DNA from: Acidobacteriota bacterium
GTDB taxonomy: Bacteria > Acidobacteriota > Terriglobia > Acidiferrales > UBA7541
Direction: 5' to 3'
Assembly (NCBI GenBank): GCA_013289585.1
Contig: JABCZR010000028.1
Span: forward strand, 1-49,723
Length of the DNA stretch: 49,723 nt
Shown: piece by piece, positions 32,940 to 42,069 of the stretch
Numbering within the stretch: position 1 is the stretch's first letter
Layout of the letters: the number at the start of each line of letters is the position of its first letter
The notes under the pieces: generated by a model
The model's database searches: none
What the model saw: only the letters and a program-made list of their open reading frames with translations
Told to the model about the DNA's origin: nothing
Made by a program: the position numbers and the translations under genes

Positions 32940-34373
32940 ATGCATCCTGGCATCATCGACGAACTCGAGAAGCTGCTCGGCGATTCATCCGTCCTCCACA
33001 AGCCGGAAGACCTTCTTCTCTACGAATATGACGGCTCCGTGGAAAAGGGCCGCCCTAACATTGTCGTTTTTCCTACTACCACCCGGCACGTTTCCCGCAT
33101 CGTCAAACTCGCCGCCAAATACAATGTCCCAGTCGTCGGCCGCGGCGCGGGAACCGGTCTCTCTGGCGGCGCGCTTGCCCGTACCGGCGGTGTCATGCTC
33201 GTCTTTGCGCGCATGAACCGTATCCTCGAAATCGACGCCGAAAATCAGCGCGCCATCGTGCAGCCTGGCGTTGTCAACTACGAACTCACCTGCGCCGCCG
33301 AACCCCACGGCCTCTACTTCGCCCCCGATCCCTCAAGTTGGAAATCCTGCACCATCGGCGGCAACGTCGCGGAAAATGCCGGCGGCCCGCACACGCTCGC
33401 GTACGGCGTCACCACCAATCACGTTACCGCCCTCGAGCTGGTCCTTCCCGATGGCGAAATCGTCCGCGTCGGCAGCAAACACGGCGAAGCACCCGGCTTC
33501 GATCTCACCGGCCTCTTTGTCGGCTCCGAAGGCACACTCGCCCTGGCCACTGAGATCACCGTCAAACTCTCCCGCAAACCGGAAGCCGTAAAAACTCTTC
33601 TCGCCATCTTCGATTCCTTGGACGATTGCGCCGATACTGTCGTGGACATCACCGCCCGCGCCATCACCCCCGCCGCGTGCGAAATGCTCGATGGCTGGAC
33701 CTTGCGCACCGTAGAAGATTACATCCACGCGGGCTTCCCCATGGATAGCGCCGCCGTCCTTCTCATCGAACTCGAAGGGCTCACCGAAGCCGTTGCCGCG
33801 CAAGCTACCGCCGTCACCGAAGTTTGCAACTCGCACCACGCCCGCGAAGTCCGCCTCGCTCGTGACAATCCCGAACGCGAACTCCTCTGGAAAGGCCGCA
33901 AAAACGCCTTCGGCGCGCTAGGCCGCCTCGCGCCCAGCAATTACGTCCTTGACGGTGTCATCCCACGTTCGAAACTCCCGCAAACCCTCCGCCGCATCCA
34001 GGAGATCGGCAATCAGTTTGGCTTTCAAATCGGCAACATCTTCCACGCCGGCGACGGCAATCTCCACCCCATCGTCCTCTACGATCCGCGCGACACCGCG
34101 CAATTCCAACGCGCCATGCAAGCCTCCACCGAAATCATCCGCTATTGCCTCGAAGTCGGCGGGGCGCTTACCGGTGAACACGGCGTCGGCATGGAAAAAT
34201 CCGAACTCATGCCATTGATCTTCTCCGACGCCGATTTCGATCTCATGCGCCGCGTCCACGACGCCTTCAATCCCGATTCCTCCCTCAACCCCGGCAAAAT
34301 CTTCCCCCTAAGCAAGGGCTGCGGCGAAATCCGCCCCCGCAAACAGCCAACTCATCCCGCGAGTGCCTCGTGA
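32940..34373 (+). CDS. glcD: glycolate oxidase FAD subunit GlcD-like
   Basis: This 477-residue FAD-linked oxidase of the vanillyl-alcohol-oxidase fold has the FAD pyrophosphate loop GRGAGTGLSGGA (67-78), TIGGNVAENAGGPHTLAYG, FVGSEGTLALATEITV, and the C-terminal substrate/FAD signature IFHAGDGNLHPIV plus GGALTGEHGVGMEK. This is the GlcD or D-lactate dehydrogenase group, oxidising glycolate (or D-lactate) to glyoxylate (or pyruvate). It is followed after 89 bp by a GlcE-like gene. Neighbouring glyoxylate reductase and glycerate kinase genes support glycolate as the substrate. I chose ATG 32940, which has no strong ribosome site. Confidence 0.9.
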   Translation: MHPGIIDELEKLLGDSSVLHKPEDLLLYEYDGSVEKGRPNIVVFPTTTRHVSRIVKLAAKYNVPVVGRGAGTGLSGGALARTGGVMLVFARMNRILEIDAENQRAIVQPGVVNYELTCAAEPHGLYFAPDPSSWKSCTIGGNVAENAGGPHTLAYGVTTNHVTALELVLPDGEIVRVGSKHGEAPGFDLTGLFVGSEGTLALATEITVKLSRKPEAVKTLLAIFDSLDDCADTVVDITARAITPAACEMLDGWTLRTVEDYIHAGFPMDSAAVLLIELEGLTEAVAAQATAVTEVCNSHHAREVRLARDNPERELLWKGRKNAFGALGRLAPSNYVLDGVIPRSKLPQTLRRIQEIGNQFGFQIGNIFHAGDGNLHPIVLYDPRDTAQFQRAMQASTEIIRYCLEVGGALTGEHGVGMEKSELMPLIFSDADFDLMRRVHDAFNPDSSLNPGKIFPLSKGCGEIRPRKQPTHPASAS

Positions 34374-34388
34374 TCCTTCTTCCTGAGT

Positions 34389-34411
34389 CTCATCTCTGTG
34401 CCCTCTGTGCT
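34389..34411. repeat. second CTCTGTG-type intergenic repeat
   Basis: CATCTCTGTGCCCTCTGTGC in the 89-bp gap between glcD and glcE repeats the theme seen at 29371-29412. Such pyrimidine-rich blocks recur in intergenic regions of some soil bacteria; their function is unknown. Confidence 0.4.
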
Positions 34412-34462
34412 ACTTCCTTCTTTCCTTTCAACTTTCAACGTGGCTAGACTTTCGCCCATCCT

Positions 34463-35968
34463 ATGACTAGTCCCTCCACCAACCTCATCGCGCGTTTCGA
34501 ATCCATCCTCGGATCCTCGCAAGTCCTTGCCGATCCTGCTTCCTGGGCAGCCTATGCTGTCGATGAAATTCTTCCCTCCGTCGTGGTCAAGCCTGCCTCC
34601 GCCGAACAAGTCGCCGAAATCGTTCGCTTCGCCTCTCTCGAAAAACTCGCCCTCATCCCCTGCGGCAACCGCACCAAACTCGCTCTCGGCATGCCCCCCT
34701 CACGTTACGACATCGCCCTCGACCTGACTGCCCTAAACCAAATCCCGCACTACGATCCCGGCGACCTTACCGTAAGCGCCGACGCCGGCACTCCGCTCAC
34801 GAAATTGAACGCTCTTCTATACGAACACAACCAATTCCTCCCCCTCCTCGTCCCCTGGTATTCGCGCAGCACTATCGGCGGCACCATCGCCTCCGGCCTG
34901 CATTCTCCGCTGCAGCAGTTCTACGGCGCCGCTCGCGATTTTCTCATCGGCGCGGAATTTGTCACCGGCTCCGCCGCCCTCACCAAAAGCGGCGGCCGCG
35001 TCGTAAAAAATGTCACTGGCTACGACCTGCACAAACTCCTCATCGGCTCGCTCGGCTCCCTCGCCGTCATCACGCGACTGAACTTCCGCACATTTCCGGC
35101 TCCCATCGCCGGCAGCCGCGGCTTCGTCGCTTCCTTTCCCAGCGCCGAAGGCGCGCTGGCACTCCGCCGCGCCATCACTAAGTCCTCCTTGACTCCGCTT
35201 ACACACGACATCATCAGCCCCGAGCTAGCCCAAATCTTCGCCACGCGAACTCCTGCCACTCCGGAGACCGCCGTCTTCGCCGGAGAAAATCGCACCCCAT
35301 CCCAGGCTTCGCTCCCGCCCGTCGGCGATTGGTTTTCCTCCCGCGAGTGGCAACTCTGCGCCGCCTTTGCCGGCACTCCCGAAGTCCTCACTCGCTACGC
35401 ACGCGAACTCACTCTTCTCGCCGAGCGCTCCCGCGCCAATTCCACCACGATCCTGGACGACGCCACGCGCCCCGCCTTTTGGGGGCGCCTCCGCGAAAGC
35501 CTGTCCCTGTTTCTCGAGGCCTCCCCCACCACCGCCATTTTCAAAATCAGCGTCCTTCCCAGCCATCACGCCACCCTGTTCGAAAGCCTCCGCCAAATCG
35601 CCGATCACGCCGCGCTCCCTCACGTATTAATCGCCCGTGCTGGCGGCACCATCTATTTCGCCCTGCTACCCACTTCCACGAACGAAGAAACGATCAGTCT
35701 CCTCGCACACTGCGCGACCCGCATCTTCAACGCCGTTTCCGCTGCTGGCGGACCGGATCCCAGGAATCGAGGCTACGCAACTCTTCTCTTCGCCCCGCTC
35801 GCCCTGAAGCAGAAAATCAACATGGGGGGACCGCATCCCGTATCGCCAGCTTCTACCCGGCCCACCACAAACGCGCGCCTCGAGCAAGCTCCCGGCCTGG
35901 CGCTCATGCGCCGCCTCAAATCCGCCTTCGACCCGCAAAATATCCTGGCTCCAGGCCGCATTTCTTAG
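34463..35968 (+). CDS. glcE: glycolate oxidase subunit GlcE-like FAD-binding protein
   Basis: The 501-residue protein has the FAD-binding PCMH fold: PASAEQVAEIVRFA, the FAD loop PCGNRTKLALG (66-76), DLTVSADAGTPL, STIGGTIASGLHSPLQQFYG and the hallmark VKNVTGYDLHKLLIGSLGSL. The last part (LMRRLKSAFDPQNILAPGR) is common to GlcD and GlcE. At 501 residues it is longer than the usual ~350-residue GlcE, because the C-terminal domain is full-length. GlcE works in complex with GlcD and the iron-sulfur subunit GlcF at the inner membrane; no GlcF gene follows here. Confidence 0.87.
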   Translation: MTSPSTNLIARFESILGSSQVLADPASWAAYAVDEILPSVVVKPASAEQVAEIVRFASLEKLALIPCGNRTKLALGMPPSRYDIALDLTALNQIPHYDPGDLTVSADAGTPLTKLNALLYEHNQFLPLLVPWYSRSTIGGTIASGLHSPLQQFYGAARDFLIGAEFVTGSAALTKSGGRVVKNVTGYDLHKLLIGSLGSLAVITRLNFRTFPAPIAGSRGFVASFPSAEGALALRRAITKSSLTPLTHDIISPELAQIFATRTPATPETAVFAGENRTPSQASLPPVGDWFSSREWQLCAAFAGTPEVLTRYARELTLLAERSRANSTTILDDATRPAFWGRLRESLSLFLEASPTTAIFKISVLPSHHATLFESLRQIADHAALPHVLIARAGGTIYFALLPTSTNEETISLLAHCATRIFNAVSAAGGPDPRNRGYATLLFAPLALKQKINMGGPHPVSPASTRPTTNARLEQAPGLALMRRLKSAFDPQNILAPGRIS

Positions 35969-36111
35969 TTCTCAGTTCCGTCTCTGTTCTTCACATCATT
36001 CCAGTACTGGCCATCTGGTCAGTTATTCATTCCGTAGCCATCACCGAATCGCGTCCTATTCGCTGACACGCGATCTCCCTAAGCTTGAAATGCAGTCCTA
36101 CAGGTGAACCC

Positions 36112-38562
36112 ATGGCCTCGTCCATCCACCGGAACCTGATCGTTCTTTTCATCGCATGCAGCTGCGTGTCGTTGGCTAGCGCGCAGGATCGCCGCAAGCC
36201 TGCCACCGACAGTGAATTGCTGGCTCTGGTCGCCGGCAATGCACTCAGCGAAAACATCGTCCATGAGATCGAATCGCGCGGCCTGTCGTTCCATCCCACG
36301 AACGAGTACCGCGATAAGCTTACCGCTGCGGGCGCGGATCCGCGTGTTCTTGCAGCCGTGAGCAAGGCCACGTCCGTCGGCGCCGCCAGCGGCAACGAAA
36401 AAAAGTCATCCGGTGAGTTACTCGATCATCTTTCTGCGGCTGGCAAATCGATCCGCGCCAAGCAGTATCAGCAAGCTACCCAGGAGCTGGATAGTGCCCT
36501 CGAGTCCGGCGGCGGTCCTGAAACCGGCTTTGTCATGGGTGAACTCCTGAAGGTGCAAGAGCAGTGGCCTATGGCGGCGTCTCTTTATGCACAAGTGCTG
36601 AAGCGGGCCCCCGACTTTCCCGAGGCACACACGAAACTAAGCTACCTGCTTTACCGTATGGGCGACCCAGAGGAGTCGTTGCGAGAGGCCAAAGCGGCGT
36701 TGGCGCAAACCCCGGAGAACGCGGAAGCCCACAAAAACGCAGGGCTGGCCCTCGAGAGCGCACGAAAATTTGACGCCGCGACTGTCGAATACAAGGAAGC
36801 GCTTCGCATTAAGCCTGACTATGTGGCCGTGCGCTATGACCTGGGACTGTTGCTTTACAATAAGGGCGATCTTGATGGTTCCGTGACCGAGTATAAGAAA
36901 GCCATTGCTCTCGATCCGAGCGATGCAACTGTTCACTACAACCTTGGCATCACATTTTACAAGCAGGGCGATCTCGCTTCCTCCATCCGCGAATTTCGCG
37001 AGGCCAAGCGCCTGGATCCTAAGAACCTGAGAGCTCGGGAGAATCTCGGTTCAGCGCTCGCCAAGAGCAATCTCAACGCTGAGGCCGTTATCGAATTCCG
37101 CGAGTTGGAGGCCATGGCCCCGGATTCCGAAGTCTGCCATATTTGTTTGGCGGGCGCGCTTCACCGAACTTGGGATTTCCAGGGCGCCTCGCAAGAATAT
37201 CGCAAAGCCGCCGAGATGGACCCGTCCGACCCAGAACCTCATATAGGTCTTGGTGCCGTCCGTGAAGACCAGAAAAATTACGATGCCGCTTTGAAGGAGT
37301 ATCGTCGCGCTGAACTCCTGGATGAGAATTCTCCCCATGCCCACCGAAACGCGGGCAGGGTCCTGATCGCCAAGAAAGATTATTCGAACGCTTTACTGGA
37401 ATTGAAGCAAGCCGAGAACCTCCAACCGAGTGACTCGCTCACGCATGACCTTTACGGCCAGGCTCTTCAAGGTTCAGGAAATTTCGACGCGGCCGTCTCC
37501 GAGTTCAAGCAAGCTCTCTCTCTCGATTCCAAGCAGACGGAAGTTAGGCTCGAACTGGCGGCCGTACTCGAGAAGAAAGGCGACTGGGTCGGCGCACTCG
37601 AACAGTACCGCCTCGCCTCTCTCGCTGGCTCCACAGTTCCTCTCGGAAACAACATGATGCGAGTCGTTTCCCCCAACCCTCAACTTCAGTACAAAGACGC
37701 GCAGCAACGATTCAGCCAGCATCTCGCTGCCCTGAAGGCGGCAGGCAATTCCGCGGAAGCTGAAAAACTGGAATCCGGCGTCGCGGCTTCCAAGTCGGAT
37801 CCAGGGGCCTCACAGAATCTGGACGCCGCGATGCAAGCAGGAGCCAATGCCCTCACGCAACGGAACTGGGAAGAAGCCGTTAGAAGTTACAAACGAGCTG
37901 TTGAGTTAGCGGAAAAAATACAGCCGCGCGACGGGCGCCTGCCCATCGCTCTCGGCGAACTCGGCAGAATCACCATGGGGCTTCAACAATTCAGCGAGGC
38001 AGACGCATATTTTCAACGGCAAATGAAAGCTACTGAGGAGCTATATGGTGCACAATCGCCAATGATGTCCGATCCGCTGCAAAACCTCGGCATGGAGGCA
38101 TTCGCGCAGCACGACCCCGCCTCTGCTGAAAAATTCTTCGCCCGCGCGATCGATTTGAATGTGAAGGCCTACGGCGAGAACAGCGCTGGCGTGTCCAACA
38201 GCCTCAGAATGATGGCAGGCCTGTTTGCGTTCCAGCACGACTTCGCCAAATCCGAATCGATCCTTCTGCGTGCCGTTAAGATCGACGAAACGATCTACGG
38301 TCACGACGGCCCCAATGCCTTACTCAATGTCACCGCCCTTTGCTCTGTTTACGACCAATTGGGTAATGCCGACAAAGCTGCGCCTTGTCAAGCGCATCTG
38401 CTCGCCATTCTTGAGAAGCAGTATGGCCCTGACAACCCCATCCTCGTCTCCACGCTCACCGGCGAGGCTCAAGCGCTTCGCAAGCTCGGCCGCAACGAGG
38501 AAGCTACCAAGATTGAACAGCGTATTAAGTCGCTCCAAGCCACTGCGGTGAACCAGGACTAA
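36112..38562 (+). CDS. large exported TPR protein
   Basis: The ATG at 36112 follows ACAGGTGA; the frame extends to 36085 but the later start gives a clean signal peptide (RNLIVLFIACSCVSLASAQ). The 816-residue protein starts with a small helical domain (SELLALVAGNALSENIVHEI), then about eight consecutive canonical TPR units from residue ~140 to ~470 (AEAHKNAGLALESARKFDAA, VRYDLGLLLYNKGDLDGSV, VHYNLGITFYKQGDLASSI) and a second set of TPR/kinesin-light-chain-like repeats after residue ~590 (GELGRITMGLQQFSEADAYF, ENSAGVSNSLRMMAGLF). It is probably a periplasmic or outer-membrane scaffold. No partner is evident nearby. Confidence 0.9.
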   Translation: MASSIHRNLIVLFIACSCVSLASAQDRRKPATDSELLALVAGNALSENIVHEIESRGLSFHPTNEYRDKLTAAGADPRVLAAVSKATSVGAASGNEKKSSGELLDHLSAAGKSIRAKQYQQATQELDSALESGGGPETGFVMGELLKVQEQWPMAASLYAQVLKRAPDFPEAHTKLSYLLYRMGDPEESLREAKAALAQTPENAEAHKNAGLALESARKFDAATVEYKEALRIKPDYVAVRYDLGLLLYNKGDLDGSVTEYKKAIALDPSDATVHYNLGITFYKQGDLASSIREFREAKRLDPKNLRARENLGSALAKSNLNAEAVIEFRELEAMAPDSEVCHICLAGALHRTWDFQGASQEYRKAAEMDPSDPEPHIGLGAVREDQKNYDAALKEYRRAELLDENSPHAHRNAGRVLIAKKDYSNALLELKQAENLQPSDSLTHDLYGQALQGSGNFDAAVSEFKQALSLDSKQTEVRLELAAVLEKKGDWVGALEQYRLASLAGSTVPLGNNMMRVVSPNPQLQYKDAQQRFSQHLAALKAAGNSAEAEKLESGVAASKSDPGASQNLDAAMQAGANALTQRNWEEAVRSYKRAVELAEKIQPRDGRLPIALGELGRITMGLQQFSEADAYFQRQMKATEELYGAQSPMMSDPLQNLGMEAFAQHDPASAEKFFARAIDLNVKAYGENSAGVSNSLRMMAGLFAFQHDFAKSESILLRAVKIDETIYGHDGPNALLNVTALCSVYDQLGNADKAAPCQAHLLAILEKQYGPDNPILVSTLTGEAQALRKLGRNEEATKIEQRIKSLQATAVNQD

Positions 38563-38731
38563 CTGCGAAAATGAAAATCGCTGCAGAGCCGCTGTGACGT
38601 TGTGAGCGTCACGGACAACAACCGGTTCCATGTCACGCAGCGAGATCGCCTGGATGGAAGTTTGCGAGCTCGTCCGCACGGGTTGAAGAGGCCAGTTGCC
38701 GCTCTCCAGGCAGTCTGATGGTTTTTAATTC

Positions 38732-40810
38732 TTATTGTTTGGACTTTTCGTGCTCCGCTTTATACGCCTTCCACGCCCCATCAATCACATACGCATGAAT
38801 CGCGTCCGCATCCGCAACCGTCATCTTGTCATGCGGAAACGCAAACTTCGGCGGATCGGCAAAGCCCGGCATGCCCTTATCCCAGTGCGATCCGCCCAGC
38901 ACAATCTGATACCAATCCCTGTGCGCTTCCGGCGGCATGTACCGCAAATCCGGAATCGCTCCATCGAGCACCCACGCTCCGCTCCCATCCAGCTCCGGCG
39001 AATGACAGCCGTCGCAAACAAATGTTCCGTAAAGTTTCTCGCCCTTGCGAATCACTTCCTCGCTCGCTTTTTGTTCCGGTGGCTTCGGTACCGGCGGGAT
39101 CACAATCTTTGGATACGGAAACGGCATCGTTGCCCCCAGCTTGAACGCCAGCAACCGCACCGGCCCGCGCTTCGATTCCGGCGTAGCCATCGTCCGCGCC
39201 GGCGCAAACAGCCGTGACCCCGATCCCCATCCCACCGGAGTAATCACGTACTGCTCGCCCTTCACGGAAAAAGTCACCGGAATCGATTCAATCGCCGATC
39301 CCGTCTTGATCGACCAGACTTTTTTCCCGCTGTCCGCCGCATACGCCGCGAATTCTCCCGTGCCCTGTCCCTGAAAAACGAGATTCCCCGCGGTAGAAAG
39401 CACTCCGCCATTCGTTGCAATTTCTTCGTCAACCGTCCAGCGCGCCGACTGGCTCACGGGATCCCACGCGACGAGCTTCCCAAATAGGCCAACTCCGCCC
39501 TCACCTGCCTCGACTGCCGCTTTCGAATCCGCCCGCCGGTCTGTCGTCGGCACGTACACCAATCCAGTGACCGTGCTGTAGCTCATCGGCCACCAGTTGT
39601 GCACCGTCCACTGCCTCCCGCCGCCTTCCGATCGTGGCACCAGCACCGCCCGCCCCGTCTGCAAATCAATCGACTTGGCCCACACGACTTTCACCAGCGG
39701 CTTCGCCGACAAAAGCTTCCCGGTCTTCGCGTCAAGCACAAAAAAGAAACCGTTCTTCGGCGCAGTCAACGCCACATGGCGTTTCGCTCCGTCAATCACC
39801 AGGTCGGCCATCACGATCTGATTGTTCTCCGAGTGAATCCCTTCCGTCCCCGTCTGGTAGTGCCAGACGTATTCTCCGGTGTCCGCATTCACCGCAATAA
39901 TGCACTCGCCAAAAAGCCGGTCGCCCGTCGCCTTGATATTCCGGAACTCGCCATAATCCACGCCCACGCCCGCCGTCCCTAATATCACCAGCCCCGTCGC
40001 ATCGTCATACGTGATCGCGTTCCACACGTCCCCGCCGCCCACCTTCCACGAATCCTTGCCTCCCCAACTCTTCGCCGCCATCTCCAGCGCCTTCGTTTCG
40101 AACGGTTTCGACGGATCGCCCGGCACCGTCCAGAACCGCCATGCCTCCTTCCCGGTTTCCGCATCGTACGCAACCAACGCCCCGCGCACTCCGTCGTCCG
40201 ATCCGTTGTAACCCATCAAAATCTTTCCTCTGGCCACGTGCGGCGCTCCGGTAATCCCCGTCTGCGTCGGCTCGCAAACCTCCGCTTCCCAAACCTGCTT
40301 CGCTGTCGCGGCATCAATAGCAATCAACCGGCAATCGCCCGTCCCCACGTACACTTTCCCATTCCACACCGCCACGCCCGCATTTACCCGCGCCGAATAC
40401 GACCCATTGATCGCCTGATTCAGCCGGATCTTCGGATCGAACTTCCAAATCACTTTCCCCGACACTGCATCCACCGCATACACAATCGACAGCGGCGCGC
40501 TCACATAAATCACTCCATCCACCACAATCGGCTCCGACACCACACCCATGCCGCTCTCGATATCCAACAACCACGCCAGCCCAAGTCCGCCGATGTTTTT
40601 GTCCGTGATCTGTTGCAACGGGCTGAAGTGCTTCGAATCAAACGTCCGCCCGTTCAGCAGCCAGTTGTTCGCTGCAGCCATCTCCGAAGTAATTCGCCCC
40701 TCCGTCACGTCTCCCGCTTTCGCAGGATTGTCCGCCGAGGTATGAAGCGCAATCGCCGTCCCCATCGCCAGCCCGGCCAGCATCAACACGCAAACTCGCC
40801 ACGTCTTCAT
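38732..40810 (-). CDS. exported PQQ-dependent alcohol dehydrogenase-like quinohemoprotein, divergent
   Basis: The 692-residue product begins with a signal peptide (VLMLAGLAMGTAIALHT), followed by an eight-bladed PQQ propeller (NWLLNGRTFDSKHFSPLQQI; blade repeats such as GKVIWKFDP and GKEAWRFW) and a C-terminal cytochrome c domain with CDGCH (599-603) and the probable Met ligand in GMPGF (646-650). A catalytic-type Asp is present at residue 297 (ATGDRLF). Differences from typical enzymes: no vicinal CysCys pair, NGSDDGVRG (202-210) where relatives have a Glu ligand, and GTAGVGVDYGE (278-288) in place of GTGNxSPWN. The ATG at 40810 has AGGTG 7 bases before it. It should oxidise an alcohol or similar compound in the periplasm and pass electrons to its heme. 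Confidence 0.88.
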   Translation of the reverse strand: MKTWRVCVLMLAGLAMGTAIALHTSADNPAKAGDVTEGRITSEMAAANNWLLNGRTFDSKHFSPLQQITDKNIGGLGLAWLLDIESGMGVVSEPIVVDGVIYVSAPLSIVYAVDAVSGKVIWKFDPKIRLNQAINGSYSARVNAGVAVWNGKVYVGTGDCRLIAIDAATAKQVWEAEVCEPTQTGITGAPHVARGKILMGYNGSDDGVRGALVAYDAETGKEAWRFWTVPGDPSKPFETKALEMAAKSWGGKDSWKVGGGDVWNAITYDDATGLVILGTAGVGVDYGEFRNIKATGDRLFGECIIAVNADTGEYVWHYQTGTEGIHSENNQIVMADLVIDGAKRHVALTAPKNGFFFVLDAKTGKLLSAKPLVKVVWAKSIDLQTGRAVLVPRSEGGGRQWTVHNWWPMSYSTVTGLVYVPTTDRRADSKAAVEAGEGGVGLFGKLVAWDPVSQSARWTVDEEIATNGGVLSTAGNLVFQGQGTGEFAAYAADSGKKVWSIKTGSAIESIPVTFSVKGEQYVITPVGWGSGSRLFAPARTMATPESKRGPVRLLAFKLGATMPFPYPKIVIPPVPKPPEQKASEEVIRKGEKLYGTFVCDGCHSPELDGSGAWVLDGAIPDLRYMPPEAHRDWYQIVLGGSHWDKGMPGFADPPKFAFPHDKMTVADADAIHAYVIDGAWKAYKAEHEKSKQ

Positions 40811-41056
40811 ACCCATTCACCTCTCTCAGGAGTTCTTCAACGTGCGGGAATTTCCGCACCATGTTAGGTGCCTGGTCAAAAGAAAGTCAACGCGCCCCGC
40901 CGCGCGCCTGCGCCCTGACCATCGCGTGGCCTGTTCCCCCAGAAATTATAATTTTATAACTAGTACAAAATGCGACATACATCGCCAGTCCTCCGGCGCA
41001 TAGTCATGTACACCGGGATTCTCCATCTGCAAGTCTCGGACCTGGAGGAATACATC

Positions 41057-41338
41057 TTGCGCTATTTGAATCGTTTTATCAGCACCATCATTCTGGCTTC
41101 CGCCGTTGCTGCACCAGCCGTAGTCATGGCTGCTCCACTGCCTCAAGAAGCCAACGTGCAGGTCCGCGTCTACGATCGGGACCATCACGACTACCACTAC
41201 TGGAACGATCACGAGGACCGCGCTTACAGGGAATATCTCGAGGGTCGGCACCGCACCTATGTTGTCTACGAACATCAGAATCACAAAGTGCAGAACCATT
41301 ACTGGCAGTGGCGCCACAGCCATCCCGATCACGACTAA
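41057..41338 (+). CDS. small secreted protein rich in His and Tyr
   Basis: A TTG at 41057 is chosen because GGAGGA (41044-41049) precedes it by 7 bases and it opens directly on a signal peptide (YLNRFISTIILASAVAAPAV, cleavage near VMAAP); the frame extends upstream without support. The 93-residue precursor yields a mature protein of about 65 residues with alternating His, Asp, Tyr and Trp (YDRDHHDYHYWNDHEDRAYR; HQNHKVQNHYWQWRHSHPDHD). Such short exported proteins occur repeatedly in Acidobacteriota. Metal binding is possible; the function is unknown. A hairpin terminator follows 8 bp after the stop. Confidence 0.65.
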   Translation: MRYLNRFISTIILASAVAAPAVVMAAPLPQEANVQVRVYDRDHHDYHYWNDHEDRAYREYLEGRHRTYVVYEHQNHKVQNHYWQWRHSHPDHD

Positions 41339-41346
41339 CACTAATC

Positions 41347-41383
41347 GGTTGAGAGTCCCTTCTCTCAACCTGCTTCTCTCTTC
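41347..41383 (+). terminator. probable rho-independent terminator
   Basis: GGTTGAGAG (41347-41355) pairs with CTCTCAACC (41362-41370) around a 6-base loop, followed by TGCTTCTCTCTTC, a T-rich but not pure T tail. Confidence 0.65.
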
Positions 41384-41413
41384 AAACCGAGCCGTCAGCG
41401 TTCCTCTACTTGA

Positions 41414-41989
41414 TTAAGGAGCGCCGACGGCTCTTTGCATTGCAATCTTCGACTCCCTCGCAAACCTCTTTTGCAGCGACCTCGCCAACGGATACCCCAA
41501 TCGCGCCAGCAAATTCGGCCGGGAAAACGCATAAAGGTCGTACCACACCGACCCGTCATCGGCATCGAACTCCACACTGAACCTCTCCTCACCCCGTTCC
41601 GCATGCTCCTCCAACGTCCCGTAGGCAAATCCGAATCTTTCTCGCGTTCCGCGTTCTTCAATAACGTAAACGATCCGCGCCGCGTTCAGCGACCACACCC
41701 CAAAATGCGTAACCATCACCGCAACGTTCGCTCCTGCCCGGATCGGCGCATCTGGCCAGCAAAGCTCCACCCACGGCATCTCGAACATCTTCCACTGCCG
41801 CACGGCCCTCACCGCCTGCTCAAAGCGTTCGCGCCCATTGCCCAATTGAATCCGATTGTGGTCAACCGTGTAGCCCTTCGGCGCGTCCCCGCGCGAAGCC
41901 CCCACTTCTGAATAGGAAAACGGACAATTCTCCTGCCCCGCAAGGAACTCGTGGATAAATTCCGGCTCAGGCCTCTTTAGAAAAAACAT
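41414..41989 (-). CDS. DUF1990 family protein
   Basis: The 191-residue soluble protein shows the DUF1990 layout: FSYSEVGASRGDAPKGYTVD at the N-terminus, QLGNGRERFEQAVRAVRQWKMFEMPWV, a beta-rich centre with VAVMVTHFGVWSLNAARIVY, RFGFAYGTLEEHAERGEERF and a helical end (LARLGYPLARSLQKRF). These proteins have a START-like/cyclase-type barrel and are widespread in bacteria and plants, without established function; ligand binding is assumed. It precedes nothing on its strand and follows lysC by 80 bp, both leftward, so it may be read through from lysC. Confidence 0.85.
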   Translation of the reverse strand: MFFLKRPEPEFIHEFLAGQENCPFSYSEVGASRGDAPKGYTVDHNRIQLGNGRERFEQAVRAVRQWKMFEMPWVELCWPDAPIRAGANVAVMVTHFGVWSLNAARIVYVIEERGTRERFGFAYGTLEEHAERGEERFSVEFDADDGSVWYDLYAFSRPNLLARLGYPLARSLQKRFARESKIAMQRAVGAP

Positions 41990-42069
41990 ACACTTCCACG
42001 CCTTTCACGGCGCTCACAAGCGCGACGGCGGCTGTTTGTCTGACTGCTTAGATGTGCGATCCCCGAAGG

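Noticed and set aside
38563-38731. GTGACG/CGTCAC hairpin after the large TPR gene as terminator
   Set aside because: Stem of only 6 bp with no T run on either side.
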